Part shown: positions 10,149 to 16,902 of the stretch, piece by piece
How positions within the stretch are numbered: the first letter of the stretch is position 1
Layout: each line of letters opens with the position of its first letter
Source of the DNA: Trachelipus rathkii
Taxonomy: Eukaryota > Arthropoda > Malacostraca > Isopoda > Trachelipodidae
DNA length: 16,902 bases
NCBI GenBank assembly: GCA_015478945.1
Contig: JABUQX010126096.1
Span: 1 to 16,902 of the forward strand
Direction of reading: 5' to 3'
Program-made: the position numbers and the translations under genes
Notes under the pieces: generated by a model
What the model was told of the DNA's origin: nothing
Database searches by the model: none
What the model saw: the letters and a program-made list of their open reading frames with translations, nothing else

Positions 10149-10931
10149 TTAAATGCTATTGCATTTATAAATGAGAGGGACATGGCTGAAGAAATTAAGT
10201 CCCAAACCTGAAAAGGTTTTTTTGCGGTAGACGCTTACGGTAAATTTTGGAGTCGATTTCTTAATTAACATATCTAAAAATGATAGAGTGCCATCTTCCT
10301 CCTCCTCTTTTGTAAAATTAATATTATTCAGTTTGTTATTTAAGTAGTCAAAAAATGGTACAACTTTGTCTTTATTTGAAAAAAGTAAAAAAGTATCATC
10401 CATGAAACGTTTATAGTGAATTGGTTTAAATGAGGGGGGACAATTTTGTAGCCAAATTTTTTCAAAATGGCTTAAGTATGAGTTTGCCAATGTAGCACTT
10501 AGGGGGGAACCCATTGCCAGAGAGTCTATCTGCTGATATAAAGTATCATTAAAAAAGAAAAAAGTATCTTGGGTAGCCAATGTAAGCAAAGTTTTAAATT
10601 CGGCTTTATTAAAACTATGAAAGGTGGGGTTCTGTTGAAAAATATCATCAAGAAGGAACTCTATCGCATCTTTTACCGGAATATTTGTGTATAAGGATTC
10701 AATGTCAAAACTCGTCATATAATAGTTATTTACATCAATGTTTAGTAACCAATTTTTGAAATTGTAGGAGTTTTTTACTATGAAATCGTTACTGGCAAAT
10801 GGAGTTAAGAGTGGGACTAAGTATTTCGCTAGTTTATAGTTATGTGTATTAAAAGCTGCTAAAATGGGTCGAATTGGGACATTTTCTTTGTAAATTTTAA
10901 CAAATTTGGCTACAAAATTGTCCCCCCTCAT
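10149..10931 (-). CDS. Penelope-like reverse transcriptase fragment (260 codons)
   Basis: RT of a PLE, the enzyme that copies element RNA into DNA at the insertion site. Visible motifs: KENVPIRPILA (residues 15-25); motif A TSFDIESLYTNIP (73-85) with catalytic Asp76; motif B DSLAMGSPLSATLAN (136-150); motif C FMDD (176-179) with Asp178 and Asp179; and LSFLDMLI (thumb side). SLYTNIP and FMDD are typical of PLEs. The three catalytic Asp residues are present. The frame lacks the RT N-terminus and stops at the point where divergence from the inverted partner begins. The ATG and about the first 10 residues come from the antisense of the plus copy at the junction, so this start is accidental. It is best treated as a fragment, not an expressed gene. 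Confidence 0.9.
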   Translation of the reverse strand: MRGDNFVAKFVKIYKENVPIRPILAAFNTHNYKLAKYLVPLLTPFASNDFIVKNSYNFKNWLLNIDVNNYYMTSFDIESLYTNIPVKDAIEFLLDDIFQQNPTFHSFNKAEFKTLLTLATQDTFFFFNDTLYQQIDSLAMGSPLSATLANSYLSHFEKIWLQNCPPSFKPIHYKRFMDDTFLLFSNKDKVVPFFDYLNNKLNNINFTKEEEEDGTLSFLDMLIKKSTPKFTVSVYRKKTFSGLGLNFFSHVPLIYKCNSI

Positions 10932-11888
10932 TTAAACCAATTCACTATAAACGTTTCATGGATGATACTTTTTTACTTTTTTCAAATAAAGACAAAGTTG
11001 TACCATTTTTTGACTACTTAAATAACAAACTGAATAATATTAATTTTACAAAAGAGGAGGAGGAAGATGGCACTCTGTCATTTTTAGATATGTTAATTAA
11101 GAAATCGACTCCAAAATTTACCGTAAGCGTCTACCGCAAAAAAACCTTTTCAGGTTTGGGACTTAATTTCTTCAGCCATGTCCCTCTCATTTATAAATGC
11201 AATAGCATTAAAACTTTAATATACAGAGGTTATCACCTCAGTTCCACTTTTGATCTTATGCATAATGAGTTCAATTTTCTTTTAAATTTTTTTAAAAATA
11301 ATTACTATCCTACTAAATTAATTTACAAATATATAAGTGATTTTCTGATCTCCTGTTACTCATCTAATCCTCCGACTTATAATGTACCTAAATGCAATAT
11401 ATATATTAAGTTACCTTTTTACGAACACATTTTTATAAAGCAACGTAAAGAGTTGAGTTCCCTTTTGCAGAAATGTTTTCCTCAGTTAAATATTAATCTG
11501 GTATTCACAGCCTCAAGAAAAATCTCTTCCTTCTGTAACCATAAGGACCACACGCCTGCATCTCTTCGTTCCTCTATTATTTATAAGTTTTCATGTAACA
11601 GCTGTGATGCTGTTTATATTGGCAGCACTTTGCGTCAATTTTTTGTGAGGATCGATGAGCACAAAGGTGTCTCCACCCGTACAAAAACTTTCTTGAGTTC
11701 ACCAGCTTTTTCTTCCATCAGAAATCATTCCCATTCTTCAGACCACAGCTTTAAACTATAACAATTTCGATATATTAACCCAAACAAAGTCACAAACCAA
11801 CCTACATATTTTAGAAACGCTATTCATTCATAAAAATAAACCCTCCTTAAATAGTGATTCTGGTCCGTTCAAGCTGCAACTGTTTTGA
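10902..11888 (+). pseudogene. PLE RT C-terminus plus GIY-YIG endonuclease, one frameshift
   Basis: Open from the junction to 11761 (267 codons if read from the ATG at 10958, which is itself the Met of the FMDD motif, not a natural start). It gives RT motif C and thumb, then an RGYHLSS...linker. The endonuclease runs from about residue 207: IIYKFSC, CxxC at Cys213 and Cys216, YIG at 220-222, and conserved Arg231, Glu234 and His235 (VRIDEHK). GIY-YIG nucleases nick the target DNA to prime PLE insertion. A single-base indel near 11755-11762 gives a premature stop. In the next frame the expected C-terminus continues (FDILTQTKS, then LHILETLFIHK and NKPSLN) to TGA at 11886-11888. Glu in ILETLF fits the catalytic Glu. 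Both ends show it is a remnant. Confidence 0.9.
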
Positions 11889-12294
11889 CGTACTCTGTCT
11901 GTGAAGCGATTTGTGACTTGCTTTCCTACTTAAATGTATTTGTTGTAAAATATCCCTATACAATCGTAAGTTATTGCTTTCTTGTTCTTGAAAACACTTC
12001 TTGCTCCTATTTATTTAAATTTACTTAATTTTTAGTTACCCAGTACAAATTCGATTAATTAAAACATTATAACAGTATATTTTATTTATAGATTCCGCAT
12101 TATATATTGGAAGCGACGTCCAAGGATTCTAAATTAAATTTTTAAATGGTTTTAGATGTTTTAGATGTTGTATATATTTTCAAAACATTTGTTGAATTTG
12201 TTAAAATTGTGTTTTTTAGGATTTTGAAACTTGTAAAATGCACATTTAGAATTTTATTATTATTATTTGATATTAATTTCTATGTTACTTTCAC

Positions 12295-12325
12295 CTGATG
12301 ATGGAAACGGTATATTTTTCCGAAA
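12295..12325 (+). ncRNA. Hammerhead-ribozyme-like core, plus copy
   Basis: CTGATGA (12295-12301), then GGAAA (12303-12307) able to pair with TTTCC (12317-12321), then GAAA (12322-12325) followed by CGTTG. Same layout as the minus copy at 9041-9073. The loop between the stem II strands differs in sequence while stem and core boxes are kept. It lies about 400 bp after the reading frame, consistent with hammerheads reported in PLE terminal repeats. Stems I and III were not resolved. Confidence 0.5.
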
Positions 12326-12396
12326 CGTTGTTTAATTAATTTTTGATTAAGAGTTGTCTAATTGGAAGGGGCTTCTTAGGTTGTCATTTTTTTAAT

Positions 12397-13631
12397 AGAT
12401 AAATTTAAAAACTCACAAACTTACTAGGTGTTTCTACCTCAAATCTAGAACAAAATACTTTATCCTCACAACACTGATATGGGAGAATATAACTCAGTAG
12501 CAATCATATTAGATTCTCCGAGTATTCAGAAGACAGTCCCTATGTAATTTAATTGGCCGGTTATTCTCCCCGATCATGAAGAATTTTTGGGAAGAAAGTG
12601 AAACTTTTCTTTCAAGAAAGAGATTTAGTGTTCCGTGATGATTCCTGAAGTCGATTCCAGCAATTTTTCTTTTTACTTTTTTATCTTTGTTCAAAACTCA
12701 AAATAGTACAATGTGAGAATCAGAGAAAATATTGAGCTATGTGAATCGGACTCCCTGTAAGCTGTTGAGAACATGAGACAAGGAAGCAAATAAACGTACG
12801 AATTTATTTTCCCATCGTTAAGTTTTATAAAAACTAAAAAATTAATTAAATAATAGCATTTGGCAAATATATGAGAATTTGATGATGAATCTTTAACAAA
12901 AATGTGTGGAACGAGATGTATTAACGCATTGGAAAAACTTTAAAGGAAATCGAAGTATTTAATTATAATGGGTAAAAATTAAGGAAATGGATTTAATTAT
13001 ATCAAAGAAGGAAGACCTGTAAACAGATCTTACGTTCGCAGTAAACTACACAACTAACCAGTTATTGTACATTAAACTTTTTAACCTACATCTAAGAAGA
13101 AAACTTTAAGTAATCCAGATCTAAGTAAGCTTAGATTTATTAAGGATAAATTTATGAATATACCGAACAAGTAAACATTTACATTCGAGAAAGCAAGCCA
13201 AAGTTTGTCCAGATTTTAAATACTTTAAACTATGAAAGAAAAACTAGTTTATTGAACATCTGTAGATTACATTAAAAAGCATGAAACTTAGGGAATCTCT
13301 TAACAGAGTAACTGAGATTAAGTACTCATTTGCTTGAAATTACAACTAAGAGCTTATCTATATTCAGTATTTAGGTTTTCAATCAATGAGGTACGAATAA
13401 ATTAGCATATGAACTTATGTAATCATTAAAATGTTTATATAAAAAAACAAAACAAGAATTATGAAATAATACGCCTTATTTTAAAAATTTAAAGTTAACT
13501 AAATGAAAAATGTATAAGTTGCATATATAGTTTTATTTTAATTCTGACAAATATAGCAAAACAATAATATAAAACTGTTTCAGAATAAGTGATTTAAAAA
13601 TTGAGGTTTTAGTTAAAGGTTAGTTCTGGAG
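12397..13631. other. AT-rich unique sequence, no gene recognised
   Basis: About 1.2 kb flanking the PLE plus copy. No long open frame, RNA gene or tandem repeat was recognised. A 61-codon Lys-rich frame on the minus strand (12509-12694) has no family features. The block may be the original insertion-site flank. Confidence 0.5.
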
Positions 13632-13667
13632 CTCGATATTCGATATATCGACTAAGAAAATATCGAG
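13632..13667. repeat. Inverted repeat with inner palindrome
   Basis: CTCGATATT (13632-13640) pairs with AATATCGAG (13659-13667). The spacer contains the perfect palindrome CGATATATCG (13641-13650). Further TCGATAT/GGATATATC echoes lead into a (TA)n tract. It may be microsatellite-derived. Confidence 0.5.
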
Positions 13668-13690
13668 TATTGGATATATCAATATAATTC

Positions 13691-13808
13691 GATATATATA
13701 TATATATATATATATGATATATATATATATATATATATTATATATTATATATATTATATAGTATATATTATATCATTATATATATTATATATAATATATA
13801 TATATATT
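13691..13808. repeat. (TA)n microsatellite
   Basis: About 118 bp of TA repeats with TATTATAT and GATATAT interruptions, directly upstream of the CCTAACC minisatellite. Confidence 0.9.
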
Positions 13809-13837
13809 AAATCTGTGTGCTACCTAGCAAACTTTAT

Positions 13838-14040
13838 CCTTAACCTAATATTATAGCCCCGCAAGTAGCCTAACCTAATGGATTTAATGTAAAGCCCCAA
13901 GTAAGCCCAACATAGATGGATTATGTAGGCCACAAATATCGCCTAACCTAAGGATCATGGGAAGCCCCAAAGTACTAACCTAATAATGGATTACTGGAAC
14001 CCCCAAGGTCGCCTACTACCTAAAATTGATTATGAAAATG
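13838..14040. repeat. ~36-bp minisatellite with telomere-like CCTAACCTAA units
   Basis: Six degenerate units start near 13838, 13869, 13906, 13942, 13975 and 14012, a spacing of 31-37 bp. Each begins with a CCTAACCTAA-like segment, continues with an ATGGATTA-like segment and ends with AAGCCCCAAGTA-like sequence. CCTAA is the complement of the arthropod telomere repeat TTAGG, but here it is only two copies inside a longer unit, so this is an interstitial satellite rather than a telomere. Confidence 0.75.
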
Positions 14041-14105
14041 CATGCAAAAGATGCATTCTTCTTCATTAATTATAAAGGGCAGAACTAAGGTAGACACAGA
14101 TTTAC

Positions 14106-14275
14106 TATAATATATTATATTATTTATATATAATATAAAATATATCTAGATTATATCATGTTAATTATATATAATATATATAAATATATAATATTAGAGA
14201 AGAGAGAGAGAGAGATTTAAGTACTGGGGACGAGAATTCTTTTTCTTGCAATAGCTTGCAAAAAAAAAACGAAAA
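14106..14275. repeat. AT-rich, (GA)n and A-tract low-complexity block
   Basis: TA-rich sequence to about 14194, then (GA)n at 14196-14215. Two A-runs of about ten each lie near 14260-14282, separated by a CG. Paired A-tracts could mark the tail of a retroposed sequence, but no SINE or LINE body could be identified next to them. Confidence 0.7.
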
Positions 14276-14392
14276 AAAAAAACATCTTTGGTGTCGAAAC
14301 TTTGTTACCGACACATAACTAGGTAAATAATCTAAAAGATATTCTTCTTCGGCAACGTCTTCGTATCTCTGAATTTAACCTAAAATAAAATA

Positions 14393-14650
14393 CTATTTGC
14401 TTATACGAACACTCGTAATTACATTTTTTGCACGTTTCACTTCTAAAATAATAGTACAATAGTCTATAATTGCAAGAAAACTGCTATTATCATTTCGGAT
14501 GCGAACTGGGGCAATCACTAAGCACAAATCTTCAATTTTGCACAAAAGTTCAATTGTAGAACCACCGCCCAAGTTTTGCACGTCAGCCCACGATTTCTGC
14601 CAAAAATCTTGTGTTGCCAGACAGGCTATGAGAAATTACCCTCTGTGACC
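14393..14650 (-). pseudogene. Possible coding remnant, weakly Myb/SANT-like
   Basis: A minus-strand frame is open from about 14650 to 14393 with no clear ATG. It contains FWQKSWADVQN, then LGGGSTIELLCKIEDLCLVI. A Trp-rich start followed by GGG and then 'xELxxxEdxxLxII' vaguely resembles the Myb/SANT-like DNA-binding region found in some transposon and regulatory proteins. The match is by eye only and the usual basic segment is not evident. It could equally be a chance open frame. No start codon, partner exon or conserved neighbour supports expression. Confidence 0.2.
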
Positions 14651-14689
14651 GGGAAAATATTCTCTTTAAGAGGAAAAATTACCCTCCAC

Positions 14690-14692
14690 ATA

Positions 14693-14736
<44 letters not shown>

Positions 14737-14880
14737 TTTATTATATATATATATTATATATATATATATAATAAATATATATATATATACATATATATAT
14801 ATTATAATATATTATATATATATATAAAGAATATATATATATAATATATATATATATATATAATATTATATATTATCATA

Positions 14881-14919
<39 letters not shown>

Positions 14920-14953
14920 TATTATATATAATAATATATAATTATATATATAC
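14690..14953. repeat. Long compound (TA)n microsatellite
   Basis: About 260 bp of TA repeats broken by AATA, TTAT and AAAGAATA interruptions. Reading frames through it translate to Tyr/Ile runs and are artefacts. Confidence 0.92.
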
Positions 14954-15320
14954 TAGAAATGTTGATAGTTAATTATAATCAATATATAATGATGATATAT
15001 GAAGAAAATATGAATGAGGACTGTTCTCACATTTGAGGTTTTTTCTGTTAGATAATAATTGTTTCTTCTATGAAAGATAGACAGTCTTAAAAATTCAATT
15101 AAAATCAAATTCTTTAAGATCCTAGCTAACTGATTGCTGTTGAACGGCGGATAATGTTTGAAATAATGTAGCTGATAAGGTTTGAGTATCCTTTGCAAGG
15201 ACGCGCAATAAATACTTCTTGATGAAAATTGCCGTGATTGACTGGGTGGCAGTAAGTTTTTGTTCTGTAGAGAATTAGCCTTTTTAAAATTTTACCTTTC
15301 ATGATCAATCATAGAACAAT
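14954..15320. other. Unassigned sequence
   Basis: AT-rich. Two overlapping minus-strand frames (14953-15198, 15126-15308) are in conflict with each other and neither has recognisable motifs. No RNA gene or repeat was seen. Confidence 0.4.
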
Positions 15321-15328
15321 TAGCTTTA

Positions 15329-15449
15329 GGTTCTGGAGGAGATGAGGGTGGCAATGGAAAGTTTGAAACAAGCTTTAAGTTTCGAGGAGGTATGCATAGC
15401 AGCTCCTTGTGAGAATGATAAGAGTTTGGTTTCCCAGTCAGTACTTTAA
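15329..15449 (+). pseudogene. Short unassigned coding-like remnant
   Basis: A 40-codon frame reads VLEEMRVAMESLKQALSF, then a Cys-containing segment, then a stop. Codon use and amphipathic character (LEEM, MESLKQAL) look more coding-like than the surroundings. There is an in-frame stop just before it and AT-rich noncoding sequence after it, so at most it is a broken exon or transposon fragment. No family recognised. Confidence 0.2.
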
Positions 15450-16088
15450 TTATCTATGACTACGGAATAGGCCTCCTATATATACGTATATAACAAAATG
15501 CTTTTAATTTGTTATGGGTGTCAAGTACCCTATGAATTGATCCAATTCAAGAAGAATGAGATGTTTCATAAGTTATATAAAAAATAAGTAGCATTGGTAA
15601 GGGTTAAGAGTATTTTTAAGATCTATTGTACATTAGAAAAGAAAGGAAAGAGATTGTGCAAGAGAATACCAGTAGGGAGAATATCACCCTTGCACAAAGT
15701 TTTTTTTCAAATATGCATTTTCTCTGAAAATTTGCATTTGACTGCTGAGAGACATTAAATGAGGCTAAATGTTTTAAAGATATAAAGTACATAATTTATT
15801 GTCAATATTTTTAAAATTTCTACTTTGTAAAGGTGTATTGGGAGTAGCAACAATTTGTGTTGTCTGAGAAAAGGGATATTTGCAAATCCTCTTTTAAAGC
15901 TGAGCAACTTCAATCAAATTAGGTTTCTGAAAGCTGAGGTGGGGAATCATCTTGTAGCTAAATCAAGCAAATATTAGGATTTCTATATTTTATGCATGAC
16001 CAGCTTGTCCGATTGAAGCAAATAAGCTTGCACTGTTCATTAAATATCGTATAAATTACACAGAAAGTAAGACGGCTTGAGCTCTTCA
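15450..16088. other. AT-rich sequence, no gene recognised
   Basis: No recognised gene, RNA or repeat apart from scattered T-runs. It ends at a CA-rich tract. Confidence 0.5.
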
Positions 16089-16235
<147 letters not shown>

Positions 16236-16902
16236 AAGATATTATTACTCTTATCATCCCCCTTATATTAAAAATAATATAATGTTTAATATGTTCCTTA
16301 GGGCTTTTCATTATTGCCAACAATTCTTGCAACAAGAAATTAATTTTATATTTCAAACTTTTTAGAGAAATTAGCCTATCCCCAACATCTTATTAAAAGA
16401 AAAAACATAAGCATATTCCAGTTTCTGAGATTGAATGAAAACTCTGCTCCTGATTTGGAAAATATTAAAGTGGTACCGTTTTCTCCGCCCCTTCTGGATC
16501 TTAAGTTTATGCTTAAGCAATTATTTAACATTAATTTGATCTTTAATTTCCCTGAGACTCCCTCACGCATCTTAGTCATCAATAATACTACTAAAAGAGA
16601 GGCTATGGGGGGTGTTTATCATATTCCGTGTGATATGTGCAATGAATCATATTATGGAGAAACGCTAAAGTCCTTGAAAATTAGAATCGACCAGCACAAG
16701 GGAGGAGTCAGAAGAGGGAATCAAAGCAGCATAGTTTTTGGACGCATGACCCGTGAAGACCATGTTATGAATTGGGATAGAGCATATTTTTTATTTCCGT
16801 CCAAAGATAAAAACTTAAATCAGATGATAGAATCATTTTTTATATCAACAAGAAATAATTTTAATTTATCCGAAGGTTTTTTCAATTTTGATTCAATTAC
16901 CA
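16236..16902 (+). pseudogene. Second Penelope-like element: linker plus GIY-YIG endonuclease (partial)
   Basis: The 3' part of a different PLE, running off the window end. The first frame (from about 16237) carries [10 protein letters not shown] and FLRAFHYCQQFLQQE, typical of the post-RT linker of PLEs (HP...K, RA..C...E). A frameshift near 16359-16367 then moves to the frame that stays open from about 16368 to 16902. The endonuclease follows: GVYHIPC (from 16611), Cys codons at 16629 and 16638 (CxxC), YYGET (YIG variant, from 16650), a RIDQHKG segment, a DHVMNW segment and MIESFF with the likely catalytic Glu. The sequence differs clearly from the PLE at 8977-12396, so it is a separate family or subfamily. 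The RT is absent upstream, so this copy is 5'-truncated; its true 3' end is outside the window. Confidence 0.9.

Larger units (their letters stand above)
8977..10905 (-). mobile_element. Penelope-like retroelement, 5'-truncated minus copy
   Basis: A PLE read from about 10905 down to 8977. In order it has the RT core (open frame to 10149), then a decayed linker and GIY-YIG region to an apparent stop at 9470, then about 490 bp of 3' noncoding sequence with a hammerhead-like motif, ending beside a (TA)n tract. The N-terminal part of the RT polypeptide is missing: coding similarity starts at the VKIYKEN...RPI segment. The copy is fused 5'-to-5' to a shorter plus-strand copy. Tandem or inverted partial copies (pseudo-LTRs) are a known PLE habit. 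The clade is not determined. Confidence 0.88.
8977..12396. repeat. Large PLE inverted repeat
   Basis: Arms 8977-10459 (minus copy) and 10902-12396 (plus copy) are reverse complements around a 442-bp spacer made of the remaining RT core of the minus copy. The innermost 308 bp (10152-10459 against 10902-11209) align with no gaps and one mismatch (10284/11077, synonymous for Leu). The outer parts are similar over about 1.2 kb but have many one-base indels, with identity around 85-90% by eye. Similarity ends at both 3' termini, where (TA)n lies on one side and unique sequence on the other. Confidence 0.92.
10902..12396 (+). mobile_element. Penelope-like retroelement, 5'-truncated plus copy
   Basis: The copy starts abruptly inside the RT coding sequence, between motifs B and C (at the KIWLQNCPP segment). 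It continues through the end of the RT, the linker, the GIY-YIG endonuclease and about 500 bp of 3' noncoding DNA with a second hammerhead-like motif, to about 12396. It belongs to the same family as the minus copy. 5' truncation is expected from incomplete target-primed reverse transcription; the opposed orientation suggests template switching or twin priming during the same event. Confidence 0.88.

Noticed and set aside
10958..11761. Treating the ATG at 10958 as a true gene start
   Set aside because: This Met is the Met of the FMDD catalytic motif. Coding similarity continues upstream to the truncation point at 10902, so it is an internal residue.
13838..14040. Reading the CCTAA repeats as a true telomere
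   Set aside because: CCTAA occurs only as pairs inside a longer unit, with no continuous array, and sequence continues on both sides.
14576..14827. 83-codon plus-strand frame
   Set aside because: The second half is Tyr/Ile translation of (TA)n, and the first half has no recognisable features.

Overview
The window looks like non-genic, repeat-dominated DNA from an animal nucleus, most likely an arthropod and possibly a decapod crustacean. The grounds are long (TA)n tracts, a CCTAA-containing minisatellite (the complement of the arthropod telomere motif TTAGG), a Jockey-like non-LTR retrotransposon, and Penelope-like elements (PLEs) carrying a GIY-YIG endonuclease. The organism is an inference; no host gene, rRNA or tRNA was recognised. 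There is no sign of prokaryotic organisation.

Layout. Positions 1-5640 are AT-rich with no recognisable gene. Slightly GC-richer islands occur near 860-960, 2040-2330, 2940-3110 and 3480-3960. Positions 5650-6230 and 7046-7510 (+) hold the fingers/palm part and the C-terminal part of a decayed Jockey-type LINE reverse transcriptase. Positions 7577-8976 alternate (TA)n arrays with three short unique or GC-rich blocks, including a degenerate GCGGA-based tandem repeat at 8196-8320. Positions 8977-12396 are the centre of interest: two 5'-truncated PLE copies joined 5' end to 5' end as a large inverted repeat. The minus copy still has an open reverse-transcriptase frame (10149-10931). The plus copy has the end of the RT plus the GIY-YIG endonuclease (10902-11888, one frameshift near the end). 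Both carry, downstream of the reading frame, a CTGATGA...GAAA element resembling the hammerhead ribozymes known in PLEs. Positions 12397-13620 are AT-rich and empty. Positions 13632-14275 hold an inverted repeat, (TA)n, a roughly 36-bp minisatellite, (GA)n and A-tracts. Positions 14290-16088 hold only weak coding remnants and another large (TA)n block. From about 16236 to the window end (+) lies a second, different PLE fragment encoding the linker and GIY-YIG endonuclease. It begins where a CA/TA microsatellite stops.

Functionally these are retroelement remains rather than a pathway. In an intact PLE, the RT and GIY-YIG endonuclease act together in target-primed reverse transcription, and the ribozyme-bearing repeat is thought to process the RNA. 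Here every copy is truncated or frameshifted. The most striking points are the PLE head-to-head junction with 308-bp near-identical inner arms, the abrupt switch to indel-rich divergence beyond them, and an RT frame whose start codon is supplied by the inverted partner. I see no convincing new biological system; assembly or read error is a live alternative for part of the pattern.
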